Shown here one piece after another: positions 1-10,904 of a DNA stretch of 64,000 nt. The notes beneath the pieces were generated by a model, which saw nothing but the letters and a program-made list of their open reading frames with translations, had not been told where the DNA came from and made no database searches. A program made the position numbers and the translations under genes. Within the stretch, counting starts at the first letter, position 1; every line of letters begins with the position of its first letter. The stretch covers positions 1,612,001-1,676,000 of the forward strand of contig JAMXDE010000014.1 of the NCBI GenBank assembly GCA_026770025.1, given 5' to 3'. Origin of the DNA: Craspedostauros australis. Lineage: Eukaryota; Bacillariophyta; Bacillariophyceae; Mastogloiales; Achnanthaceae.

Positions 1-534
1 GGTGGGATCTTCGCAGGTTGGGACGCACTCGAGCACGTAGGTGAACTTGAGGACTGCGTACTGGATAGAGAGGTCGGCATGGCAGCACTGCGGAACTTTG
101 CCAGTTCCGATGGTCTTGTCGATGTCGGGATCACGCACGTAGAGGGTGACGACCGATTTTGGCTTGGTCTGGAAGCACTGCGCAGTGAAGGTTTCGCCCA
201 CGTCCTGGTTGGCCGGGACGTTGGCGAACATCTCGCAGTTGACACCGCCGATGCTGTTGTTCTCGGAGTACTCGGTGTAGATCTCGGCGGTGGGGCGGCC
301 GTCTTGTGGCCACACGTTGTAAACCTTGAAGGAGACGGAGCTGGTGTCCTGGCTCACGATCTCGATTGGTGCTCCCGAGTACTGGAAGTCGCTGGAACGG
401 AGCAACTGATAGTCCAACGGGCATGGCTCCGAGTTGGATCCACCAGCGTCAGAGACGGTGTCGAACATGCCATGGACGGCATTGCTGCCGATCTGGCTCA
501 ACACGAGCGATCCCAGGAGAGTCTTGACGTTCAT
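1..534 (-). CDS. Secreted Cys-containing protein, 5' part only
   Basis: An open frame of 178 codons begins at the ATG on the minus strand and is still open at the window edge, so the 3' part is missing. The first 18-22 residues (MNVKTLLGSLVLSQIG, then S-N-A-V-H-G) look like a secretory signal peptide. The mature part has seven cysteines in this stretch (in S-E-P-C-P, V-N-C-E, A-Q-C-F, Q-C-C-H, and E-C-V-P-T-C) and many aromatic/beta-type residues. This suggests a disulfide-stabilised, extracellular or cell-wall beta-rich domain. I do not recognise the family. The initiator follows an A/C-rich leader, and the frame upstream has no obvious better start. Coding is supported by clean codon usage and by the signal peptide placed exactly at the start. 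Confidence 0.6.
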   Translation of the reverse strand, partial: MNVKTLLGSLVLSQIGSNAVHGMFDTVSDAGGSNSEPCPLDYQLLRSSDFQYSGAPIEIVSQDTSSVSFKVYNVWPQDGRPTAEIYTEYSENNSIGGVNCEMFANVPANQDVGETFTAQCFQTKPKSVVTLYVRDPDIDKTIGTGKVPQCCHADLSIQYAVLKFTYVLECVPTCEDPT

Positions 535-3288
535 GGTCAGCGTTGTCTTCGTTGATTGTCTGATATGAACTCGCTGCGGATGTGACAGGATTTCCCAGAG
601 TAGGGCATTGTGCCATGCCATGCCATACCGACGTTTGTGGTTGTTTGGGGAGCCAGCAGATAGGAGAAGCAAAGGGTTGAAGACGAAACGAGGTTAGAAT
701 TTGGGGATCTCGTGGAGCAATGGTACGAATATGCAACGCCATCGAGAGGAGGCGAGAGCGTGTAGCAGATCGCAAAGGAGTGAAATGGAATTGGGAAGAA
801 GCGCGGGAGCCGTATTGGAGGATGATAAGAGGACCGAGATGAAGCAGGACGAATACGAGCAGAAGCTACTCACGTTTGGTTGCTTGCTTCTTGCGTTTCT
901 TTGTGTTTGATTTGCGCTTGCTTTGTGAGAGCAGTTGGATTTTATGAGATGGAAATGGATCGAGGGAGGGATTGAGGGAGGGATTGAGGCGTAGCTGAGT
1001 TGATAGAGCACTTGACAAGCATTACTCGTGCAGTAAGGTATTCTCAGGAGGCGGGAGCATGGTCCAAAGCCTTGGAAAGGAGTGAAGCACCGTGCCATAT
1101 ATACTACCATACAACTCGCTTCGACTCAGAAACTCAATATCTGCCTACCTCCTCGTACCTACCTACACCATACCATCCTACGTGTCCTCCCAGGGACTCG
1201 AGGCTTGCATATCACCCTCCATTCGTGATTTCATTCGCGATGGGAAGCCCCGGCCCTGAAAGAGACATGGCTTCAATCCGAAGAGACCGAGAAGCGAAGG
1301 AGCTGATCCTGCTCTGGGATAGCAATGCGCTTGGGCTCTCTCGGCAAAACAGTTGATAAAAGTATGCATCATTGTACCCCTCCACTCCCACGTTCCTTGT
1401 CGCCATGGCGCTGCGCCATTCATTGACATCAAGAAGAGTTGTATCGGAGTCTATTGTATTCCGCACGATGACCGCAAGATCAGACAGTCTTCATCTCCGC
1501 CTCCGCCATACTTTTGGTCTTCTGCGTTTGGATGCAGAGCACTCGACCCGGAAGCGATTTGACGAGCCACAAGACAGGTCTATTGGGATGCAATTGGAAC
1601 CGCAGTCTTCGACTCTCTTGGGAGGCCCAAGCTCTCTGGTCATAGTTGCGCAAGGATGAGCTAGAATTGATCAACTGGCAGAGTGCCTCGTGTGCATTCC
1701 CGATTGTATAGCACGGATATGCATCGAGATGCAAATGCACAGGGCAATTCTATATTCCGTTGGAAGCGTTGGCAACACAAGATTGAAATTCATGTCTGAA
1801 GAGCCAACATTCAACTCCTCGTGGCGGGCACAAATACGCAAGGATGCCATCGTCAATCCCGCTGGTGTGGATAGCAATGTCAGACAAGATGGTGGTACTA
1901 TACTTATGGAGTGGTTGCGCTGTTGTTGTGGTAGCAGTTTCGCACCAATGATGACTGTTGGATCACTGATGTCGCGACCAGTACCATTGCGTACGAGGAC
2001 AATCAAGCGCGAGCAGTTATCTCCACAGTCGCGTGGGATCGAATGAGGGTTGGATGACGCTCCCGCGATGCCTTTCGTCTTGTGTCTGTGACTCTTTCGG
2101 TAGATGTCTCAAGTTGCTACCGTTGTCAATGCTTTCTCAACCGTTGCTACGCACAGGTTGTTGATGAACTACCATACCAATACTATGCAGTGTATTGATT
2201 TCATTCCATGCGAGAACAACAACTCGCGCGTGGAGTTGTGATCGTGGCCGCAATCGTCCTTGTTCTTCAGCAAGGTCACGGACAGAAAGAGAGGGATTGA
2301 TTGAACACCCGCGCCAGGGGGCCATTTTGTCATTCCGTGATGAATCTTGCTTCAACCATACCCCGAGTGGTCGTTGTCAAAAAGTGAGAAAAGCGAAAGA
2401 AAGTCTGCCTTCATTTTTATTGTTTTTCCGACCAAAAAGATGCTAAAATCGCCACGGAGCAGGAAGGAAAGTGAACCAGACCATCGCGGTTGTTTCGGTC
2501 CATTCGCTTCGTTCATGCTTCGCTTGTTGCGACGATGGAAGGAACATGAGTTGTGGTCGCGGGGGGAAAAGGAAAGAGCAGGGGGCTGGGTTGTTTCAAT
2601 GTTTATCAGGGGCGCATCCGCGCCCCACGATTCACTACCTGCACTGTTCGGAGATTACCCTCTTGTCGTTGAGTTTGTGCCAATAGGTATGCTATGCTTC
2701 ACCAGGTTGGGAACATCATGAGACATCACAAATGGACACAAGACTCGACCTTGACGACAACGCATTCGCAACTACACTCTCTTTGCAAACCGATTCATGA
2801 GGACCAGTGTCAGTCCTACGATCTACTGCGGCTGTGGCCTTGTGTCTCCGGATAGCGCAATTCGATACAGCGCAATGCGAAGTTACTGTCATGCTCGTAC
2901 AGTCAGACTGATCTAGATCTTGGCAGAGCACTCCTCTCTCTATCTGTAGTTAATCCAAACGTACGGACATCGACATCGACCCGTCCCTTCCTTCCCCCCA
3001 TCCCCCATGGCCATCGATGTTCTGTGCACCATCAGGCCGGTGCTCTACCATTTCCATCTCACTTCACATGTTACCAAATCTGTGCTCGGTCATTCACAGC
3101 GCAAGGTTGGTAGAATGGATGTAATTGCAGTTTGCAGCAGCGGCATTCATGCTTGGTTTGTGAGTGGTGAATTTGTTTGGGCATCATACGTCAGGGCACA
3201 GCATACTCCGCACCAGCGCAGCGCACACACAAACGCAGCATGGAAGCCGAGTGATGCAAAATGCATCTCCATTGGCAACTACAAAGAC
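535..3288. other. Intergenic, no gene recognised
   Basis: About 2.75 kb between the 5' end of the secreted-protein gene and the 3' end of the coiled-coil gene. The frames here are short, overlap on both strands and show no domain. It holds a GGGAGGGATTGA repeat near 964-990, a TATA-like ATATATA near 1096-1102 and a tRNA D-arm-like stretch near 991-1040 that I rejected. The first few hundred bases are presumably the promoter of the secreted-protein gene. Confidence 0.4.
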
Positions 3289-6200
3289 TCACCCTCCCGT
3301 CACTTCGAATCCCCCCTCAGAAGCGGTCGTCGTGACCTCGTTGATGGAATCGCTATCCCGCGAGGGCGGCATCTGCGTTTTCTGTTCGTTCTGCTTGCCT
3401 GCGGACTTCTCCAACAGTGCCTTGGCCACTTCGACCGCCTTGTTGTTGTTGCTGCTGCGCGCGCGAGGGCTGTCGTTGGTGTTGACCAGGCCTTCCAGCT
3501 TTCGGTTGGCTGCAGTCAGTCGCATGCTGGACTGCTCCAGTTCTTTCTGCAGCTGCGCCAAACTGTCTTCTGGTTCTTCCGCCGTCGTCGTCGTCGTTGC
3601 AGTCACGGTTGTTGCTGCAGTGTTGATCGCCGGTGTCGAGAATGCTGTGCGTGCCGTTGTCGCTGATGCGCTGGACGAAGTGGCGACGGTGGTCACCGTT
3701 GTTGGAATATCCCTTCGCTTCTTTTTTTCAGGCGTAACGACTGGCGTTGACTTTGACTTTGATGCGGCAGTCTCCTTACCGGACAGCTGCTTGCTTTGTA
3801 CGATTGGCTTGGGTTCGCCTCGTGCTGCGGCCAATCGAGCCCTGGCAGCTGAGAGCTCCTTGCGGAGCTTCGAGAGTTTGGAGTCTGGTCCAAACCCTTG
3901 GTCAGCTGCTGTAGATGTGGATGCCGACATCACGATAGCCGGGGGCACACCTGTTGCTCTCGAAGTGGAAGTTGCTGGAGAGTCTTGCGATGCAACCACG
4001 ATTCCAATCTCGGCAGGCACGGTCTTCACGCTTGCAGCAAGGCTCCGCACTGTCGCGACGGTTTGACCGTCATCGTTCGTGCCGAACACGGCAGACGGCG
4101 TTCTGTGGATCATGGCGTACGGTCTCGTGTTGGAGGACCCGCCGATTTGCCGTTTGAGCAACGCCATCTGCGCACGCAGCTTGGCGTCTTCCTGACGTGC
4201 TTCTTCGTTATGTTTCTGCAATTGTTCGATTTCCGCAACGCGCTTCGTCTCGTTGTCCTGCAGCACCCTGAGGCTTTCCTCCAATTGGAAGCGCTCCTCT
4301 TGGGCCTTGTTCTGCGCTTCTCTCAGCCCGTTCTTGAGCATGAAGATCTCATTGAGGTAGGCCTGCTCCTTCGCCACGCGCGTTTCGACATCGTCCATGA
4401 CCTCTGACTTCTTCTCCTCGCACCCCATCTCTGACAGCCTGACGGTCAAATTGAGCACCTCCTGCTTGAGGTTCTTCTCATTTTGACGCAATGCAGTGTT
4501 CTCCAACGATGCCTTGCGGTTGCGGTCGGCCTCCATCTTGAACTTGGTCGATTTGCGTTCTGCGACATCGCGCAGCTGGGTTTGCAGCTTGAGCTCGGCC
4601 TGGAGGGATGCCTCATGCGCAGCGGCCGCGGACAGCTGCTCCTTGAGCATGGCCTCCTGACGGCTGTGGATCTTCTTGATCGTCGCGGCACTTTGGCCAG
4701 GCTTGTTGGTGGTCTTGAGCTGATGTTCCAGAGTGGTGATGATGGTCTCGTTCTTGACGCACTTCTCCTGTGCCGTCCTGAGTTCGTTGGACAGGCGTGT
4801 GTTCTCCTTCTCCCAGCGCCGCTTCTCCTTCATGTGCTCCGTGCCCTTGAGCAGGCCCTGCTGGTTGTTCTGCGTCATCCTCTTTCTGTAGCCGTTCATG
4901 TCGTTCTTGAGCTGCAGGACTTCGTTCTTGAAGGTGAGCTGATCATCCTTGATCTTCTGCTTGAGCTTGGAAGTCTCGTCCTTGGCGCTGACGAGCTGCT
5001 TCTTGAGACGCTCCAGCTCCCCGTTGTTGCCCGTGCGCTTGCGCTGCCGTTCACGTTCCAACCGCTGCGCGTTGGCCCTCGACTTGATGAGCTCCGCGCG
5101 CAACGAATTCTCCGTCTCGCTGGCCGTCTTGAGGTTCTTCGTGAGACGCTCCTCCGTCTCGAGCAACTTGGTCTCGAGCTGCTTGACGGTGCGCCTCAGC
5201 TTGTCGGCCTCACCAGCATGCAGCGCCTTCTCCTCCGTCAGCTGCTGTTCGATCTGGCGCAGCTGATTGAGCTGATTGTTGAGCTCCACCACCGTCGATG
5301 TCAATCGTTCGGTTTCGGTGGTGCTGCGCACGGAGGAGGAGTCATCGATCTTGGCGGCATGCGCCTCGGCCAACTGCGATCGCAGATCGACCAGCTCGGC
5401 GCGCATCGCTATGAGCTGCGCCGTGGAACTGGCCGACTTGTCGAAGGATCCGCTCTTCTCCGGTGTGGTGGGCGTCTGCGGGTTGCTACGTCCCTCGGGT
5501 TCCTCACGCGGTTTGGAGCGGGCCATGCGCAGTGCCACCTTGAGCTGCGCCGCATCGGTCTGCAGCTGCGAGATCTGCGCTTTGAATTTGCGCTTGTCAT
5601 TGATCTCCTTGGCCAGTATGGTCTCGAGGCGCTTCTTTTCCTGCACGGCCTTGGCCCTCGTCTCCGTGGATGCGTACTGCCGTTTCTGCGCCGTCAGCCG
5701 CGATTCCTCCAGCTGTTTGGTGGTCTCATTGAGCGCCTTCGTCGACACGCGCAGCTGTCCATGCAGCTTCTCGATGGTCTCATCCTGGCGCTTCAATTCA
5801 TCCAACGCACGCACAAGCCGAACCTCGGATTCCGAGAATTCTTCATTCTGCCCCATCTTGAATAGCTGCAGACGGGCCTCCCGCAACATCTTGTTGTTGT
5901 CGCTATCGCCAGTCTGAGCCGGAGCCTTGCGCCGCGGTGTGGACTTGGGCCGATCATCGTCGACGAGACCCGTGAATATCTCCGACTCCTTGAAGCGAGT
6001 GTCCGGCGGTTCCTGCTGCCGCGTCTGCGATTTGACGGGCTCCTTCATGATGTGGATGGCCTTTGGGTATCGCATGCCCTTGTGCGATTGGAAGGGTTCC
6101 GGATCCCTGGGTTCTCGCGATCGGCCACGGCTCTGTCCGCGACGTCGGCGTCTGCGATCATCGTTGGACGAGGAGGATTCCGAGATGTGACCGTTGCCTC

Positions 6201-6978
6201 GACTTCGGCTGCGGCTGGGCGTGTTGGCATCGACGATGCTGCTGTCATCGTTGGGCGATGCCGATGGAGACTGCGGATTGACGAAGAAGGCATCGTCGTT
6301 GCCGCGATCGTTGCTGCGGCATTCCTGGCGGTAGACCTCGGCAGCCGTGATGGAGAACTCCTGCACCCCCGCAGCCGTGGCGCGGCCTGCCTCCTCCGCC
6401 ACATCCATGGCCTTGTGCCATCCCTGCTTGGCCTTCGGTTCGTACTTCTTAGCGTAGTCCTTGGAGACCTCGACGGTGTCGCTGACGCACGCCGTAGCGC
6501 TCGTGTTGATGCCGATGAGGTTCATGGGCATTGGCATGCACATCGTGGGGTGCAGGAATTCGTGCTGAGGCGAGTTGGGAGCCGTGCGCTGCGATTTGAA
6601 CATGTCATCGGTGTGGGATCCGTTGGGGTCCTTGTGCTGCAGGTTCTGCTTGTACATCCGGCTGTGGTACTGCGCTGTGTTGTAGCCCTTGGCCGTGACC
6701 TTGGCCATGGGGCGTCCCTGGTTGGTGATGCTGGCGGCATGCTGCGGCTGCTTCTGGAAGTGCTGCTGCATGTGAGCGTTGCGCTGATTCATGGCCATGG
6801 GCTTGTTGCGAGCATGCCTCGGTGATGTGTTGATGGACGTGGGCGATCTCAGCCCGTTGCCGTACGCGTATCTGTTGTTACCAACGCCATTGTTGACGCT
6901 ATTGTTGACGCCATTGCCAATGCCGCTGATGGGCGCTCCAGCACTCATGTCGGCAATGTCCACTGCTCTTGTTGTCAT
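3289..6978 (-). CDS. Large coiled-coil protein of unknown function
   Basis: A single exon of 1,229 codons. I start at ATG 6978 because the longer frame opens only with GTG; ATG 6948 is a possible later start. Residues 1-160 are Asn/Gln/His/Met-rich and probably disordered. Around 215-290 there is an Ala/Glu helix, then an Arg/Ser-rich tract (six consecutive Arg, R-G-Q-S-R-G-R-S-R) that could be a nuclear signal. A near-continuous coiled coil runs from about 365 to 940, with heptad Leu and Glu/Lys/Gln. The tail is Ala/Thr/Ser-rich and has two short Leu-Arg-Lys-Glu-Leu helices near residues 1040 and 1140. This is the architecture of structural or tethering proteins (centrosomal, golgin- or kinetochore-like), but no family-specific motif was recognised. 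The long frames on the opposite strand are shadows of its Leu/Glu/Lys codons. Confidence 0.8.
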   Translation of the reverse strand: MTTRAVDIADMSAGAPISGIGNGVNNSVNNGVGNNRYAYGNGLRSPTSINTSPRHARNKPMAMNQRNAHMQQHFQKQPQHAASITNQGRPMAKVTAKGYNTAQYHSRMYKQNLQHKDPNGSHTDDMFKSQRTAPNSPQHEFLHPTMCMPMPMNLIGINTSATACVSDTVEVSKDYAKKYEPKAKQGWHKAMDVAEEAGRATAAGVQEFSITAAEVYRQECRSNDRGNDDAFFVNPQSPSASPNDDSSIVDANTPSRSRSRGNGHISESSSSNDDRRRRRRGQSRGRSREPRDPEPFQSHKGMRYPKAIHIMKEPVKSQTRQQEPPDTRFKESEIFTGLVDDDRPKSTPRRKAPAQTGDSDNNKMLREARLQLFKMGQNEEFSESEVRLVRALDELKRQDETIEKLHGQLRVSTKALNETTKQLEESRLTAQKRQYASTETRAKAVQEKKRLETILAKEINDKRKFKAQISQLQTDAAQLKVALRMARSKPREEPEGRSNPQTPTTPEKSGSFDKSASSTAQLIAMRAELVDLRSQLAEAHAAKIDDSSSVRSTTETERLTSTVVELNNQLNQLRQIEQQLTEEKALHAGEADKLRRTVKQLETKLLETEERLTKNLKTASETENSLRAELIKSRANAQRLERERQRKRTGNNGELERLKKQLVSAKDETSKLKQKIKDDQLTFKNEVLQLKNDMNGYRKRMTQNNQQGLLKGTEHMKEKRRWEKENTRLSNELRTAQEKCVKNETIITTLEHQLKTTNKPGQSAATIKKIHSRQEAMLKEQLSAAAAHEASLQAELKLQTQLRDVAERKSTKFKMEADRNRKASLENTALRQNEKNLKQEVLNLTVRLSEMGCEEKKSEVMDDVETRVAKEQAYLNEIFMLKNGLREAQNKAQEERFQLEESLRVLQDNETKRVAEIEQLQKHNEEARQEDAKLRAQMALLKRQIGGSSNTRPYAMIHRTPSAVFGTNDDGQTVATVRSLAASVKTVPAEIGIVVASQDSPATSTSRATGVPPAIVMSASTSTAADQGFGPDSKLSKLRKELSAARARLAAARGEPKPIVQSKQLSGKETAASKSKSTPVVTPEKKKRRDIPTTVTTVATSSSASATTARTAFSTPAINTAATTVTATTTTTAEEPEDSLAQLQKELEQSSMRLTAANRKLEGLVNTNDSPRARSSNNNKAVEVAKALLEKSAGKQNEQKTQMPPSRDSDSINEVTTTASEGGFEVTGG

Positions 6979-8181
6979 GCTCCTCAATCGCACCTGCGAT
7001 TTGTGTCTGTGGCTTCCCTGTGATGGTGCTCGTCCTCGTATTCGTACTCGTACTCCTATGCTTGCAGGAACAATCCACGCTGCCAGAACCTTGCTCTGTA
7101 GTGATGGACTTCACCAATATTCAGACAATTCAGCAGAATGAGCGTTCCAACCGTCCCAGAGGCGCTCTCAGAGAGAGTTCTGAATGATGAACGATGATGG
7201 ACGATGACTGCGACAACGATGAGTGTTGAAAATGATGGGACGTTGAGAATGACGGAATGTGTTGTCAATCAATCTCCGAGGCTTTAGTCTTTGTCTTCTC
7301 CTCCGTCGCCTTGCTCTGTGTCTATCTCCGTCCAATCTGCGTCTCCTACTCGATTCCCTGCCCCTCTACTCTAAAATGTCGACTGTATCTGCGGACCTGT
7401 CTGTTGAATGCGCCCGAACATCCATGCCATGCATCTGCACCTCTCTTCGCCTCTCAATCGAATGATGTTGCTCACGTCCGCACGTGTTGTAACGCCGCGC
7501 TATCGATCGCTGAGAGTTGTGGAGGGAGATGTTTGTGCCGCGGTGATGAAATTTTCTCACCGAAATTTTTCTTCCGTGATTCATCGGAATGTTGAGCGCG
7601 TCCATTGGTTGTCGAGCCAATTTTTCAGTCTTGTCAACATCTTCGAATGAAAAATTGAAGTTCGCTGCCGTCCAACAGAGTCTGTAAGTGCGACACACAC
7701 TCTCGCTGTATCCGTCACATTTTGATAGGCGTGAAATTAACGTCCGTTAACGTTCATCACATAGGCAATAAACAAATTTTCGGCCGTTCGAACGCTCGAA
7801 GACATCGCCAGATGATCGTTGACGAAGTCAATGCACATGCAATCATCGACTCCTTCGAATAAAAAGATGGAGCATGACGTCATCTTCAAGAAGAGATGGC
7901 GAAACATGACGAAAACGTGTCACCAAATCAACAACAACGACAACGGTAACAGTGCTGGATCCAACGAATGAACCCAAGAGATCACGGGATCACGTTTGAT
8001 GGCAGCAACACTGCGACGAGGGAGGGAGGGAGAGCCATCATCGACATCCGTCCCTGTTGATCTCCACGCCATCACAATACCCAAGATTGCCAACAATTCC
8101 TACTGCCCACCCACGTGAGAGGCAACCCCGACAGACTGACACAGGAGGCAACAACGAATCGGGCGCATTGATCGTTCCATC
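6979..8181. promoter_or_regulatory. Divergent intergenic region with CTCGTA cluster
   Basis: About 1.2 kb separates the starts of the coiled-coil gene (leftward) and the pseudokinase gene (rightward), so it should hold both promoters. At 7029-7055 there is a run of CTCGTA/TTCGTA-type hexamers, which falls in the leader of the coiled-coil gene. No convincing open frame lies inside. The assignment as a promoter rests on position only. Confidence 0.45.
7029..7055. repeat. CTCGTA/TTCGTA tandem hexamer cluster
   Basis: Imperfect tandem of CTCGT, CTCGTA, TTCGTA and CTCGTACTC units, lying 50-77 bp upstream of the coiled-coil start codon. Similar clusters occur at 17561-17585 and 51861-51899. Confidence 0.5.
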
Positions 8182-10308
8182 ATGTCGGCCTCATCGTCAT
8201 CCGCGACGTTGATGATTTCAGCGCTGTTGCTGTCAGTGTCGCAATTATACACGGCGGATGCTTTCACGGTGGTTGCTGCAAGTCCTGGGCTGCGATGCCA
8301 GGCACGAGGTGCAGCGCCTCTGTTCGCAGTCAGCAGCAACGACAAGAACGGCAAAGACAATGATGACGACAATGAATGGACGTCCGATTTTGGTGACTTC
8401 GTTCCTGGTGAGCAGGACAGCATGGACACTGATATGTCTCTTCTCTTTCCTCCATCACCAGAATCATTGTCGTCATCGTCTTCCACACCACCGCCTTCGC
8501 CACAGCCTTTGACTGGCGACGACGTTGTGGCTGAGGATCCAACTGATGCAAACATCGACGAGACAACTTCCACAGCGGCCTTGTTCACGGCCACCAAGTC
8601 CCAAAAGGACCTCACGGGCACGCAGTCACGATTGTTCTCGTTGGGACCAGATGTCATCCTCTCCGACTTTGTGGGCAACATGGGCTTCGACGAAGTCACG
8701 GATTGGGAGTACTACTACGCCAACGAGGAAGATCCTGACGATCGTCGCAAGGTGCAGCCCAATCCATTCGATGACTCGCAACCGCGAAGGACACGAAAGA
8801 AGAGCGGCTCGGTGGTGCGTGAATCGTTGCCGGTGTCAGCATTCGCGTTCATCTTTATGAGCTTGTTTCATTCTGTTGTTGTTGTTGTTGTTGTTGAGAT
8901 TGGTCTCATGGTATGCTATTCGGTTTGAGAGGAATCCAGCGTGCACGTGGCTGTTTGCGTATTTCTTCGATCATTGTTCACAAAAGTGGGAATGCAACGG
9001 CACATGCATACTCTATGCACGTGCGCACTAACACCAACTGGATCCCCGTACTCTTCTTGCTTGTTTGTTCCCTGCCAACTGCATTCCCCACCCTGTACCT
9101 ATCCACACCTCCCCACACAGATCCGGATCTTCCGTGGGGAGTTCGTCGGCCAGATCGGTGGCCTCATGAGCGCCCGCGGAATGGACCGCCGCGTCCTCAT
9201 CAAGGAGTTCGCCGGTGAGATGGCACAGCAGCTGGCACGGTATGAACGACTCTCCGTCGGCAAGCTTCAATCAGACCTCTTTTCCGACGTTCAAGATGCC
9301 GTCGATGGTGAATGGATCCGTCTGTCCGCTTCCCGATCTACCATGGCTCGCAAGGACAACGGCAACGTCGTGGATCTTGCGGGCAGACTGCGAAGGGCGC
9401 CGTTCCTTGGCATATACGGAGAGGTTGATCTTGCCGAATTGGAGGATGAGATGGATCCCAACGAATTCTACAGAGCACTCAGCGTGACGCCGCCCAAACC
9501 AGGTGCCATCTGGGTGGTGTACGAATACGCGGGCCTCAACTCCATTGCATCGTACTGTGTTCCTGCTGAAGAACGACGAGCACGGATACCGCCCAAGAAG
9601 GGCTTCTTTGGCAACGTCGTCCAACCACCGGAGCTGCCGCCATTCCGCCAGCGTGCCGATTACGTCGTCAAGGGTATCATGAAGAAGTGCATCGAAGCTG
9701 TGGCGATGCTCCATGAAGACGGCATCGCGCATCGCAGCATCGGCAGAAGCAGCTTCGTCATCACGTCGGTGAATCAGGACAAGCAGGAAACAACCAACGT
9801 ATACATGACGCGAAGGCAACCGTTGGTGATCAAGCTGGCGGACTTCGGCTTTTCGGGCAAGCTGGAAGAAGCAGCCTTCGATGAAGAGTTCTGCGTCAGA
9901 GCACGCACGTTCGGCTTTAGCTTCAAGCGCGGTGAGAAGTCACTCGACGTGACGAACTTTGCGATGGCGGAGGACCTGCATGCTCTGGGATTCGTCTTTC
10001 TTGGATTGTTGCTGTCCACTCTGGCTGTTTCGCCGAGACCGGGGTACCAGATGCCGGCGACAGACGAAGATACGATGCAGCGCTTGCTGGCAGACATCTT
10101 TGAGAAGGACATCGACCAGTTCCGTGAATACGTGGACGCTGACGAAGCGTGGGACGATTTGGTCCAACTGCTGGATGAGAATGATGGTGCTGGTTGGACG
10201 GTGTTGGAAAGCCTGTTCCTGGCACGGGAACGGGCCGTCGAGAACAAGGGTTCCTCCAAGATCATGACGGCGAGAGGTTTGCTTTCCAATCCATTCTTCA
10301 AGGAGTAA
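8182..10308 (+). CDS. Plastid-targeted protein kinase-like protein (probable pseudokinase)
   Basis: Two exons: 8182-8814 and 9121-10308. The 306-nt intron has a GTGCGT donor and a CACAG acceptor, phase 0, giving 606 residues. The N-terminus has a hydrophobic signal core ending in T-A-D-A-F-T-V, an ASAF-type plastid import motif, then a transit-like stretch ending near P-L-F-A-V. Residues 50-210 are acidic and Ser/Pro-rich. The kinase fold starts at the exon junction: a Gly-rich loop (V-G-Q-I-G-G), R-V-L-I-K-E-F with the lysine, a helix C Glu, a hinge-like W-V-V-Y-E-Y-A, and A-D-F-G-F. The catalytic loop reads H-R-S-I-G-R-S-S instead of H-R-D-x-K-x-x-N, so the catalytic Asp, the Lys and the metal-binding Asn are all replaced while DFG is kept. 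A regulatory pseudokinase of the plastid is inferred. The substrate and the precise family are unknown. Confidence 0.8.
8875..8895. repeat. (GTT)7 microsatellite in intron
   Basis: Seven perfect GTT units inside the single intron of the pseudokinase gene, directly after the position where exon 1 would otherwise read through. Confidence 0.7.
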
Positions 10309-10904
10309 TTGTCTCATCGTCATCGCCATTGTCATCGCTATGACCACTGAGCAACGACAACCACAACCATGATAATACCACGACAAACTCGCAAATCACC
10401 AATATTCCATTCCATAAGATACACATAGAGCAGTCGCCGGGCTACATTTGAATGGTAAGGTCTTGAAACTGCAGGAGAGCAGAAGGCTACTGTCATGTCG
10501 CTGCGTTCTTCTCCACATCTCAAATCGCCGCCCTGCGCAACAGAGGTGCTGGCGTGTGTGTTCCGTACGAGTAGGTGCGGTTGTATGTGTTTGTGTGTTT
10601 TCGCTAATTGTTAGACTTCGGTGGCTTCCATTCGAGACAGTCAGGTTTGCACAATCGTGGATGCCTCCTGCAGAATGAGCAGACAGTGAAAGCATGCATG
10701 GAAAGTATGCAGCAATGCCGTAGCCGTAGCCGCACGAGAAGAGAGGGGATGGATACGCAGATGTGTCATGGAGTGAGAGCATGATGCGGATGCAGTATCC
10801 TTGGTGCAAAAACATCATTGGGTGAAAGGACAGCGCGGACCTGGACGAGTACGTAGCATCCAATACAATGGGCATCACAACGCAATCACACCACACATAC
10901 ACAC
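10309..10904. other. Convergent 3' intergenic region
   Basis: About 600 bp between the stop of the pseudokinase gene (rightward) and the stop of the acetyltransferase gene (leftward). It presumably holds both 3' UTRs. No domain-bearing frame, RNA gene or clear AATAAA signal was seen. Confidence 0.4.

Noticed and set aside
991-1060. tRNA-like D-arm (GTAGCTGAGTTGATAGAGC) on the plus strand
   Set aside because: No T-arm consensus (GGTTCRA), no matching acceptor stem and no 5-bp anticodon stem could be found downstream. At most it is a fragment or chance match.
4483-5865. 460-codon open frame opposite the coiled-coil gene
   Set aside because: It is the mirror of Leu/Glu/Lys/Gln codons with G/C-rich third positions. 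The translation is Leu/Arg/Val-rich without domain or start context, as are the plus-strand frames at 3164-4066 and 6052-6825.
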